Made by a program: the position numbers and the translations under genes | Shown here: positions 25,818 through 33,785 of the stretch, one piece after another | Position numbering within the stretch: the stretch's first letter is position 1 | Layout of the letters: each line of letters opens with the position of its first letter | Assembly (NCBI GenBank): GCA_016719645.1 | Contig: JADJYS010000009.1 | Coordinates: 1-64,000, forward strand | Origin: a bacterium | GTDB taxonomy: Bacteria > Krumholzibacteriota > Krumholzibacteriia > LZORAL124-64-63 | Length of the DNA stretch: 64,000 nt | Direction: 5' to 3' | Notes under the pieces: model-generated | What the model was told of the DNA's origin: nothing | The model's database searches: none | The model's input: only the letters and a program-made list of their open reading frames with translations

Positions 25818-27305
25818 ATGCACAGAGCGATCCCGGCCGCGACCGCGGCGTTGTTCCTCCTGCTGTCGGCCCTCGGGACCGCGTCCGCCGCGACGGGCGC
25901 CCCGGCCTTCGCCGACCGCTTCCACGACGAGACGCTGCGCGTCGACTACTTCCACACCGGCGCCGCCGGCGAGGAGATCGTCGCCCTGGACCGCGTCCAC
26001 CGCCAGGGGACCTGGGCGGGCAGCCTCGTGCACCTGGTCGACTGCCTGGACCTCGGACGCTACCTGGCGGTCGCGACGGACGTCGCCTCCGGCGAGGTGA
26101 TCTTCTCGCGCGGCTTCGACTCGTACTTCGGCGAGTGGGCGACCACCGGCCCGGCTTCTGAGGGCGTGCGCCGCACCTACCACGAGTCGGTGCTGATGCC
26201 GCTGCCCAAGGCGCCGATCCGCTTCTCGCTGGAGGCGCGGCGCGCCGACGGGACCATGGCCGAGGTCTTCGCGCAGGAGATCGACCCGGCCGCGGTCGAG
26301 GTCCGGCGCGACCCCGCGCCCGCGGACGCGGTCGTGGTCGAGGCCGCCGTGGCCGGCGACCCCCACGCCTGCCTGGACATCGCCATCCTGGGCGAGGGCT
26401 ACACGGCCGCCGAGGCCGGCAAGTTCGACCGGGACGTGCGGCGCTTCGCGGGCATCCTGCTGGGTCAGGAGCCCTTCCGCTCGCTGTCGGGCCGCCTCAG
26501 CGTGCGCGGCGTGATGGTGCCCTCGCAGCAGTCCGGCTGCGACGAGCCCGAGCGCGGCGTCCACCGCAACACCGCCCTGGGCTGCACCTTCAACTCGCTG
26601 GGCTCGGAGCGCTACCTGCTGACCGAGGACAACCGCGCGCTGCGCGAGGTCGCCGCCTGCGTCCCCTACGACGTGGTGTCGCTGATGGTCAACCACACGC
26701 GCTACGGCGGGGGCGGCATCTACAACCTGTTCAACACCTTCACCAGCGACAACCAGTGGAGCCCCTACGTCTTCGTGCACGAGTTCGGCCACGGCTTCGC
26801 CGGCCTCGCGGACGAGTACTACTCCTCCAGCACCGCCTACAACGACTTCTACCCGCGCGGCGTCGAGCCCCGCGAGCGCAACATCACCGCCCTGCTGGCC
26901 CCCGGCGGCCTGAAGTGGGGCGACCTCGCCACCCCGGGCGCGGCCGCGCCCACGGCCTGGCCCAAGGCCGAGCACGACGCCGCGGACGCCGTCTACCAGC
27001 AGCGGCGCGGCGAGAACACCGACCTCATCGCGAAGCTCATGCGCGGCGGCGCGCCGCAGGCCGAGGTGGACGCCGCTTTGGCCGCGGGGGAGGAGCTGTC
27101 GCTCGTCCACCAGCAGGAGCTCGACGCCTGGTTCGCGAAGACAGGGCTGGGCGGGATCGTCGGCGCCTTCGAGGGCGCGGGCTACTGCAGCGAGGGCATG
27201 TACCGCGCGCAGCTCGACTGCATCATGTTCACCAAGGGACTGAAGTCGTTCTGCGCGGCGTGCACGCGGGGGATCAGGGAGGTGGCGGCGACGTACACTG
27301 AGTGA
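25818..27305 (+). CDS. Secreted IgA-peptidase-like metallopeptidase (M64 family)
   Basis: 495 residues. ATG 25818 is preferred over ATG 25809 because GGAG is about 10 nt upstream of the former but abuts the latter. A signal peptide (AATAALFLLLSALGTASA) precedes an N-terminal beta domain. The M64 catalytic domain contains VFVHEFGHGFAGLADEYY (HExxHxxGxxD/E-type zinc motif, from residue 321), ILGEGYTAAE, SLMVNHTRYGGGGIYN and the late FEGAGYCSEGMYRAQLDCIMF that typify the family. Family members include bacterial IgA proteinases, but most are uncharacterised secreted peptidases. Unlike its neighbours it lacks the FlgD-like C-terminal module, so it probably takes a different export route or stays periplasmic. 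Confidence 0.9.
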   Translation: MHRAIPAATAALFLLLSALGTASAATGAPAFADRFHDETLRVDYFHTGAAGEEIVALDRVHRQGTWAGSLVHLVDCLDLGRYLAVATDVASGEVIFSRGFDSYFGEWATTGPASEGVRRTYHESVLMPLPKAPIRFSLEARRADGTMAEVFAQEIDPAAVEVRRDPAPADAVVVEAAVAGDPHACLDIAILGEGYTAAEAGKFDRDVRRFAGILLGQEPFRSLSGRLSVRGVMVPSQQSGCDEPERGVHRNTALGCTFNSLGSERYLLTEDNRALREVAACVPYDVVSLMVNHTRYGGGGIYNLFNTFTSDNQWSPYVFVHEFGHGFAGLADEYYSSSTAYNDFYPRGVEPRERNITALLAPGGLKWGDLATPGAAAPTAWPKAEHDAADAVYQQRRGENTDLIAKLMRGGAPQAEVDAALAAGEELSLVHQQELDAWFAKTGLGGIVGAFEGAGYCSEGMYRAQLDCIMFTKGLKSFCAACTRGIREVAATYTE

Positions 27306-27314
27306 TGTTGCGTT

Positions 27315-27443
27315 GGGGGGGGGGGGGCGCCTGGGTGGGGGCGGGCGGGGGCCGGGGGGGTGGCGGGTGGGGGCCGGGCGGGGCGGGCCGGGGTGGGCGG
27401 CGGTGGGGCTGCTTCTGGTGGGGCGGGCCGGGGGCGGTGGCGG
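27315..27443 (+). repeat. 129-bp G-rich low-complexity tract
   Basis: Begins with a 13-base G run (27315-27327) and continues with many G3-G7 runs broken by C or T. It has strong G-quadruplex potential on the + strand. It lies 10 bp after the M64 peptidase stop. The rest of the 27306-27559 gap shows no gene. Confidence 0.8.
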
Positions 27444-27559
27444 TCATCATCGGACGGGATCACCGACCTGGGCGAGATCGCTAGCCGCGCGATCACGCCG
27501 AGCGGGGGTCGGGCGCGTGCGGCCCTACGAGGCGAGCGCGCCAACCAGGGGGCGGGCAA

Positions 27560-28285
27560 TCATCCAGGTGAGTGCCGTTCCCGCGCCCCCAGCAGCGCCA
27601 CCCCGCTGCCCACCAGCGGCCCCACCAGCAGCACCGCCGTCACGCTGTTGGTGATCAGCCCGCCGCGCTTGTCGGAGTGGAAGTCGAAGAAGACGTAGAA
27701 GAACACGCCGGCCGCGATCAGCAGCACGCCGGCCGCGCGCGGCCAGCGCCGCGCCAGCGCCGCCAGCGCGAAGAAGGGCGCCGCCACCAGCGAGTGCATC
27801 AGCAGCCCCAGCGGGTCCTGCCAGCTGTCCGCGGCGCTGAACAGCAGCCAGCAGATGCCGAAGCCGATCAGGATGCGCGAGGCGGCCTTGCGCGCCCCCC
27901 AGAACGACAGCAGCGAACTCAGCAGCCAGGTGAAGTAGAGCAGGGCCAGGAAGAGCGTGGACAGCTCCTCCGGGTTCTTCAGGTGCCGCTCGCCGGAGCG
28001 GATGAAGCCGATCAGCACGAAGGCGACCAGGCCCGTCACGAGGTAGGCGTGGTAGCCGGCGCGCTGGGCGGCGCGGCGCGCGAACTCGTCGTTGTCGCGC
28101 AGCCAGCCCAGCTCCCGCAGGATGCCCGGGCCGAAGGCGCCGATCCCCGACAGGACGATGAACCACCAGTTCAGCTCGGCGAGCAGGAAGCCGCCGACCA
28201 CCAGGGTCGCGCCGATCAGGGTCGCGGTGGTCGGGTGCCAGCCGATGCGGTCAGCCAATCTCGTCATCGCGAGCCTGATGATCAT
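27560..28285 (-). CDS. Polytopic membrane protein co-transcribed with an XRE regulator
   Basis: 241 residues from ATG 28285 behind GGAGG; ATG 28267 is an alternative. About seven hydrophobic helices, including ATLIGATLVVGGFLLAELNWW, LVTGLVAFVLIGFI, LFLALLYFTWLLSSLLSF and GVLLIAAGVFFYVFF. I do not recognise the family. Its start overlaps the 3' end of the XRE regulator gene by 35 bp. Short YozG-type regulators paired with small membrane proteins are a common arrangement, so the pair is probably one functional unit. Confidence 0.8.
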   Translation of the reverse strand: MIIRLAMTRLADRIGWHPTTATLIGATLVVGGFLLAELNWWFIVLSGIGAFGPGILRELGWLRDNDEFARRAAQRAGYHAYLVTGLVAFVLIGFIRSGERHLKNPEELSTLFLALLYFTWLLSSLLSFWGARKAASRILIGFGICWLLFSAADSWQDPLGLLMHSLVAAPFFALAALARRWPRAAGVLLIAAGVFFYVFFDFHSDKRGGLITNSVTAVLLVGPLVGSGVALLGARERHSPG

Positions 28286-28514
28286 GGGAGGCCTCCAGCG
28301 GTGCTTCGTCCGCGAGCGCGAACACGTCCTCGACGCGCACGCCGAACGCGCGCGCGATCCTCAACGCCAGGCCGACCGAGGGGTTGTACTTGCCCTTCTC
28401 GATGGCGATGATCGTCTGGCGGCTCACCCCGACGCGGGCCGCCAGGTCCTCCTGGGTCATCTCGCCGTTCAGGAACCGCAGACGGCGGACTTCGGTGCGG
28501 ATGTCATCCTTCAT
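28251..28514 (-). CDS. Small XRE-family (YozG-like) transcriptional regulator
   Basis: 87 residues from ATG 28514. A classic helix-turn-helix (MTQEDLAARVGVSRQTIIAIEKGKYNPSVGLALRIARAFGVRVEDVF, quoted here only as a position: residues 19-64) is followed by an acidic and His-rich tail. The GKYNPS turn and length place it with YozG-type compact regulators. It probably regulates its own operon, since its promoter gives an apparently leaderless transcript. Confidence 0.9.
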   Translation of the reverse strand: MKDDIRTEVRRLRFLNGEMTQEDLAARVGVSRQTIIAIEKGKYNPSVGLALRIARAFGVRVEDVFALADEAPLEASHDHQARDDEIG

Positions 28515-28801
28515 GCCGACATGATGACGGAGATCCTCAGTAATGTCAAGAATCGTTTACAATTTGTATGGATAAATAGACATTCCGGGGAAGCGAGGAA
28601 GCGGCGACCGTACGGCAGGGGTGCTGCATTGTACCTGTCGGTACACAAGGGGCGGCGCCCCGCCGTGGACGCCGTGTGCCGACCGATCCTGTAACTAGTT
28701 GAAATATATAGACAACCTATCGAAGCCCGCGGGTAGGCAAGCTCCTTGCAATTGGGTGCCCGAATCACGGCACCCGAACACCCCCACAAGGAAGGCGCAT
28801 C
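28515..28801. other. 287-bp divergent intergenic region with two inverted repeats
   Basis: AT-rich near 28540-28575 and 28690-28725, with no gene. TGTACC-TGTC-GGTACA occurs around 28637-28652. GGGTGCC (28754-28760) and GGCACCC (28769-28775) form a second inverted repeat 26 bp before the lipoprotein start. AAGGAAGG before 28802 is the ribosome binding site. Confidence 0.45.
28521..28549 (-). promoter_or_regulatory. Predicted leaderless promoter of the XRE regulator gene
   Basis: Reverse-strand TTGACA (28544-28549), 17-bp spacer and CATCAT (28521-28526) end 6 bp before ATG 28514. Transcription would start at or next to the initiation codon, and no ribosome binding site is visible, which fits leaderless translation. 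Confidence 0.6.
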
Positions 28802-29668
28802 ATGACCACCCGCCCCGCCAAGACCTCCCTGCTCGCGCTGCTCGCCCTGCTGGCCGCCGCCCTGCTCCTGGCCGGATGCGGCAACGACGACCCCGTCGCG
28901 CCGTCCGCCTCGGACGTGACCGCCGACGCCGACGCCGCCGGCGTCATCGCCGCCGACGTCGCGACCGACAACGGCGGCCTGACCGACCAGATCGCGGACC
29001 TGACCGTGGCCGTCGGCGGGCTCGACGCCGCCAAGGCGGTTCCCGACCCGCGCTTCCAGAACGCGACCTACGACCCGGCCAGCGGCACCTGGACCATCAC
29101 CGTCGAGCGCGAGCGCGGCGACCCCGAGGGCGTCCCCTACGCGCACATCACCCGCGAGTACACGCTGCGCTTCCTGGACGCCGAGGGCCAGCCGCAGCCC
29201 TTCCGCATCGTCGACGGCGACACCGCCCGCACCGTCGAGTTCGCCATCGTCGCGGGCACCGGCACCCACCGCACGCTGCGCTTCGAGCAGAACCTCGACG
29301 CCCTGGCGGCCGCCTTCGTGGTCACCGGCGTGAACACCGACCTGCTGACCATCAACGGCACGTACAGCCGCGACGCCTCGAACCGCTTCGAGACCCCGCG
29401 CTTCACCCGCACCCTGGCCGGCGCCTTCGACGCCGAGCTGATCGACGTGACGGTGCCGCGCGGCGCCGGCCACGACTTCAGCCAGGCCGTCTCCGGCACC
29501 ATCACCGGCTCCTACGTCGCCGACATCACCGTCGAGCGCGGCGACGACTACCTCGAGCGCCACGTCGACCGCACCTTCACCATCGTCTTCGGCGACGGCG
29601 AGGCGACGATCGCGCTGAACGGCCGGCACTACGTCGCGAACGTGGCGACCGGGGAGCTGGCGGACTGA
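28802..29668 (+). CDS. Predicted lipoprotein, unknown function
   Basis: 288 residues from ATG 28802. A lipoprotein signal (LLALLALLAAALLLAGC) is followed by an acidic linker and a beta-rich domain with paired strands (GTWTITVERERGDPEG, REYTLRFLDAEGQPQPF, TFTIVFGDGEATIALNGRHY). No family recognised. It is monocistronic, closed by a strong hairpin at 29695. Lipid anchoring to the outer membrane or inner leaflet is likely; Asn/Asp residues after Cys (GCGNDDP) do not clearly signal inner-membrane retention. Confidence 0.8.
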   Translation: MTTRPAKTSLLALLALLAAALLLAGCGNDDPVAPSASDVTADADAAGVIAADVATDNGGLTDQIADLTVAVGGLDAAKAVPDPRFQNATYDPASGTWTITVERERGDPEGVPYAHITREYTLRFLDAEGQPQPFRIVDGDTARTVEFAIVAGTGTHRTLRFEQNLDALAAAFVVTGVNTDLLTINGTYSRDASNRFETPRFTRTLAGAFDAELIDVTVPRGAGHDFSQAVSGTITGSYVADITVERGDDYLERHVDRTFTIVFGDGEATIALNGRHYVANVATGELAD

Positions 29669-29694
29669 TCGGGTCGGCATTCTCGCCCGTAGCC

Positions 29695-29725
29695 GGGGCC
29701 GGCGGAACGCGATTCCGCCGGCCCC
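29695..29725 (+). terminator. Terminator hairpin after the lipoprotein gene
   Basis: A perfect 13-bp stem (29695-29707 with 29713-29725) closes loop CGCGA and is followed by TTCC. The T-run is poor, as is usual in this GC-rich window. Confidence 0.72.
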
Positions 29726-29740
29726 TTCCGTGGGGGCGTG

Positions 29741-29749
29741 TGGTAGAAT
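29741..29749 (+). promoter_or_regulatory. Extended -10 element before the beta-helix gene
   Basis: TGGTAGAAT matches TGnTAnnnT, 34 bp before the TTG start at 29783 and just after the preceding terminator. Confidence 0.5.
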
Positions 29750-29782
29750 CGAGGCACCACGAACCCGCTCGGGAGGACCGAC

Positions 29783-31993
29783 TTGCGCCTGCACCCGCTC
29801 TCGATCGCCGCCCTGGCCGCGGTCGGATTCGCCGCGGCCGTCGCCGCCGCCGCGCCGCCCCCGATCCCCTTGCGGGCCGCCTTTGAGGCGGCGCCCGCCC
29901 TGCACGGCTACGACCGCTACCTCGAGCTCGAGACCGGCCGCTACTACACCGGCGGCCTGCTCTTCGGCCCGACCTGGGACGAGGACCGCACGCGCTTCCA
30001 GGAGGCGGAGCTGGGCTGCGACGTGATGATCGTCGGCAACGGCGCCATCCTCGACCTCGAGGGCGAGCAGATCTGCATCTCGTTCTGCAACAACCGGCTG
30101 GACATCCAGGACTGCATCATCCTGAACGGGGGCGTGCGCTTCGTCGGCGACAACAGCGTCGACGTCCGCCGCGTCCCGGTGGGCTCGGTGCGCTACTGCA
30201 CGTTCTACCGGCCGGCCGAGTACGCCGTCCGCCTGCAGGGCGCCGGCGCCGGCGTGCTCTGCGAGCGCAACCTCGTGGTCGACGCCGTCGACACCGGCCA
30301 GGACGTCATGATCTGGACCGGCATCACCGGCAACAACCTGCCGACGGGGCTGTCCTTCGGCCTCTCGGTGCAGACGGGCGCCTTCGGCCTGCCCGACGTG
30401 CGCGACAACTGGACCTGGCACGCCGACCCCCGCACCAACGAGGACCCGCTGCGGCACTTCGGCTTCCTCTGAGAATACAGCTGAGTGATCCCCACCCCGT
30501 GGGACGATGCCGGTTCGGCACCGCACAACAACATCCTCGGACTCGACCCCGGATTGCGCGATCCCGAGCACGGCGATTTCCGCCCGCAGTACGCGCCGCT
30601 GTACGGCTCGCGCATCGTGCCGGCGGCCGCCATCGCGCCGACGCGCGCCCCCGCCGCGCCGCCGTCGCCTCCATCCGCCCGCGACGCCGCGCTCACCGTC
30701 GGCGGCGACATCGTCGCGGACACGACCTGGGACGCCGCCTCGATCCTGGTCACATCGGACGTGACGGTGCGCGACGGCGCCGTGCTGACCGTCGCGCCCG
30801 GCGTGACGGTCCGCTTCGCCGGCTACTTCGGGCTGGTGGTGCGCGACGGCGCCCTGCAGGCGCACGGCACGCCGGCGTCGCCCGTGGTCTGGACCGCCGC
30901 GGATCCCGGCGCCTTCGACGCCGGCCAGGACACCGTCGGCTGCTGGAACGGGATCACCTTTCTGAACGTCCCGGCCGCGAGCCCGCCGTCGTTCCTGCGC
31001 GGCTGCGTCCTGGAGTACGCCAAGGCCGTGCCCGGCCTCGACCTCGACGACGACGCGCCGCGGACCGGCGGCCGCGGCTTCGACGGCGCCGGCGGCGCGC
31101 TGCGCGTGGTGGGCCACTCGCGGCTCGAGGTGTCCGGTTGCATCCTGCGCCACAACTGCGCCGACCGCGGCGGCGCGCTGGCCGTCCACTACGGCGCGGC
31201 GCCGCTGGTCGTCAACACGCTGCTGCACGACAACACGGCCTGGAGCCGCGCCGGCGCCGTCTTCGCCGGCCTCGGCTTCCCCCGTTTCGTGCACGACACG
31301 GTGATCGACAACCGCGTCGTCAATCCCGAGATCTTCGACCGCACGGCCGGCGGCATCGACCACTACCACAGCCGGCCCCGCTACGTCGGCTGCGTGGTCT
31401 GGGGCAACGAGACCAACCACCACGACCTCTACCAGATCCTCGAGCCGCGGGCCTTCCACGTGCTCTTCAGCGACGTCCAGGATTACGGCGAGGGTCTCGG
31501 CGGCCTGGATCTGGACCCGCAGTTCCGGCCGGCGATCCACGGGCCCGGGGACCTGGGCGCAGCCTCGCCCTGCCGCGACGCGGGCGACCTCGCGGCGGCG
31601 TCCCCCTGGCTCCCCGCGACCGACCTCGCCGGGCGCGACCGCGTCGGCGGCGTGCAGGTCGACATGGGCTGCTACGAGTTCGTGGCGGCCACCGCGGTCG
31701 ACGAACCCGCGACCGGGCGGGCGCCGCTCCTGGCCGCCCTGCCCAACCCGGCCAACCCCGCCACGACCCTGAACTGGCGTCTCGACCGGCCCGGACGCGT
31801 CCGGCTGACCGTCCACGATCTCGGCGGCCGGCTCGTGCGGGTCCTGCTGGACGGCGAACTGGACGCCGGTCCCCACACCGCGCGCTGGGACGGCTGCGAC
31901 GACGGCGGCCGCCGGGCCGCCGCCGGCTCCTACCTGGCGAGAATGACGGGCGCAAGCTGGACGAAATCTGTTAAGATTCTGCTGGTGCCCTGA
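29783..31993 (+). pseudogene. Secreted parallel beta-helix protein interrupted by two in-frame TGA codons
   Basis: TTG 29783 (GGGAGG upstream) starts a signal peptide (IAALAAVGFAAAVAAA) and the first beta-helix part. The frame meets TGA at 30470 and again at 30482 (three codons between) and then continues in the same frame to 31993. Beta-helix coils follow (GGALRVVGHSRLEVSGCIL, VFAGLGFPRFVHDTVIDN) with the polymorphic-outer-membrane-like ending LDLDPQFRPAIHGPGDLG. A FlgD-like C-terminus comes last (LPNPANPATT, VHDLGGRLVRVLL, ending VKILLVP). Reading through gives about 736 residues and one continuous protein. Both TGA codons would be Arg CGA after a single C-to-T change. Otherwise a GTG at 30485 would start a product without a signal peptide. 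Confidence 0.72.
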
Positions 31994-32039
31994 TCCGGAG
32001 CGCGGGGGGCGTGTCGCAGACGAGCGGGGGAGGGACGTC

Positions 32040-32981
32040 ATGAACGCACGAACATCGCGGCTGCTGTTGCTCGGGACGGTCTTGTCGGTGGCGGGCTTCG
32101 CCGCGGCGGAGGCGGCGGCCAAGCCGGCCGGCTCGCCGGTCGCCGCGGTCGCCGCGACGTCCGGCGACGACTGCGCAGACCCGCTGCCGATCGCCTCGCT
32201 GCCGTTCAGCGACCTCGGGCAGACCACCTGCGGACGCGGCGATGACGACGCCGAGACCTGCCTCGGCTACTACGACGGCGGCGAGGACCTCGTCTACCGC
32301 CTGGACCTCGCCTCGCCGCAGATCGTGACCGTCACCTTCGACCCGCGCGGCACCCTGTGGACGGGCCTCGCGATCTTCGACGGCTGCCCCGACACGGGCA
32401 ATTGCCTCGTGCAGCGCAGCGGCTACGAGGCGACCCCGCGGGTGATCTCGGGCCTGTCGCTCGCGGCCGGCAGCTACTACATCATGGTGGACAAGTGGCA
32501 GCAGCCGGCCTGCATCTCCTCCTTCGACCTGACCGTCACGGTCCCCGTCACCTACGCCAACCCCGTCTGCGAGCTCGCCATCGACCTGCAGGAGCAGGGG
32601 CTGACGTCGTTCCCGGTCTACACCTGCGGCTCGCTGATGGACTACGACCCGGCGATCGGCTGCACCGGCTGGGCGGCCGCCGGCGAGGACGCGGTCTGGA
32701 AGATCCACCTCGCCGCCGGGGAGGACTTCTCGGCGGTCCTCTCCGGCGAGGACTACGACGCCTCGCTCTACCTGCTGACCGACTGTTCGGACATGAACTC
32801 GTGCGTGGCGGGCGGCGACGACCCCGAGATCGTCGACTACCAGGCGACGGCCGACGGCTGGTACTACCTGATCGTCGACGGCTACCAGCTCGGCGGCTGC
32901 GGCAACTCCGTGCTGACGATCGACGCGCCGGTGGCCGGGGAGCGGTCGAGCTGGGGCGGCGTCAAGCGGATGTACCGGTAG
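32040..32981 (+). CDS. Secreted protein with two PPC-like domains and short C-terminal WGxVKxxYR motif
   Basis: 313 residues from ATG 32040. A signal peptide (LLLLGTVLSVAGFAAAEAAA) precedes two tandem bacterial pre-peptidase C-terminal-like beta domains (about 40-170 and 175-295). Each has paired cysteines and the pattern DxYLxxG...G(S/W)YY: compare AAGSYYIMVDKWQ with ADGWYYLIVDGYQ. No enzymatic domain is present. The chain ends SSWGGVKRMYR instead of the FlgD-like module, which may be an alternative sorting or anchoring tail. Its 3' end overlaps the convergent tag gene by 20 bp. Confidence 0.8.
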   Translation: MNARTSRLLLLGTVLSVAGFAAAEAAAKPAGSPVAAVAATSGDDCADPLPIASLPFSDLGQTTCGRGDDDAETCLGYYDGGEDLVYRLDLASPQIVTVTFDPRGTLWTGLAIFDGCPDTGNCLVQRSGYEATPRVISGLSLAAGSYYIMVDKWQQPACISSFDLTVTVPVTYANPVCELAIDLQEQGLTSFPVYTCGSLMDYDPAIGCTGWAAAGEDAVWKIHLAAGEDFSAVLSGEDYDASLYLLTDCSDMNSCVAGGDDPEIVDYQATADGWYYLIVDGYQLGGCGNSVLTIDAPVAGERSSWGGVKRMYR

Positions 32982-33618
32982 GGCGCGGCCGCACGAAACG
33001 GGCGCGCGCCCGCTCCGCCGCCGCACGTGCGTGGCAACCCTCGAGATGGTCGTCGACCAGGCCCATGGCCTGCATGAAGGCGTAGACGGTGGTCGGGCCC
33101 ACGAAGCTCCAGCCGCGCGCCTTGAGGTCCTTCGAGAGGGCCGTCGATTCCGGCGTCTTGGACAGGGTCGCGAGCGTCGCGCGGGTCAGGCGCCGCGGCC
33201 GGCCGGCGGGGTCCGGCTCGAAGCGCCAGAAGTAGGCGGCCAGCGAGCCGAATTCCTGCGCCAGCTCCCGGGCCCGGCAGGCGTTGTTGATCGTCGATTC
33301 GATCTTGCCCCGGTGCCGGACGATCCCCGCGTCCAGCAGGAGCCGGTCGACCCGCGCCGGGGTGTAGCGGGCCACCCGCTCGAAGTCGAACCCGTCGAAG
33401 ACGGCCCGGAAGCGGTCGCGCTTGCGCAGGATCGTCAGCCAGGAGAGGCCGGCCTGGAAGCCCTCGAGGCAGATCTTCTCGAAGAGGCGGTGGTCGTCGG
33501 TGACCGGGAAGCCCCACTCGCGGTCGTGGTAGCGCGCGTAGTCCTCGGCGCCGCCGCACCACCAGCAGCGCGGGAGGCCGTCGTCGCCGCAGATGAGTCC
33601 GGGCGGTGTGTCGCTCAC
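32962..33618 (-). CDS. tag: DNA-3-methyladenine glycosylase I
   Basis: 218 residues from GTG 33618. Family signatures are intact: RCWWCGG near the N-terminus (zinc Cys), YHDREWGFPVTDDHRLFEKICLE, GLSWLTILRKRDRFRAVF, RHRGKIESTINNA, GWSFVGPTTVYAFMQAMGLVDDH and the zinc-binding end HLEGCH. The enzyme removes 3-methyladenine from alkylated DNA. It is a single gene. Its stop lies within the last codons of the convergent PPC-domain gene. Confidence 0.95.
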   Translation of the reverse strand: MSDTPPGLICGDDGLPRCWWCGGAEDYARYHDREWGFPVTDDHRLFEKICLEGFQAGLSWLTILRKRDRFRAVFDGFDFERVARYTPARVDRLLLDAGIVRHRGKIESTINNACRARELAQEFGSLAAYFWRFEPDPAGRPRRLTRATLATLSKTPESTALSKDLKARGWSFVGPTTVYAFMQAMGLVDDHLEGCHARAAAERARARFVRPRPTGTSA

Positions 33619-33785
33619 GTCGCATTCCTTGTCGTCGGGGTCGGGATGCCGGGGCCGGGCCGGAGGGGTCGCCCCATCTTATTCCGGACCGCCGCCGCCA
33701 TTCTATCGTAAGATAGCGATATCGTCCGATTCGTCATCAACGGGGCCCGGGACCGCCCGCCCTGCCCGATATCCGGAGGATCTTC

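Noticed and set aside
28511..32227. Very long reverse-strand reading frame (over 1200 codons) opposite the lipoprotein, beta-helix and PPC genes
   Set aside because: High-GC codon bias gives long antisense frames. Its composition is low-complexity (runs of Ala, Gly, Arg, Val), and the forward genes have signal peptides, ribosome sites and recognisable domains.
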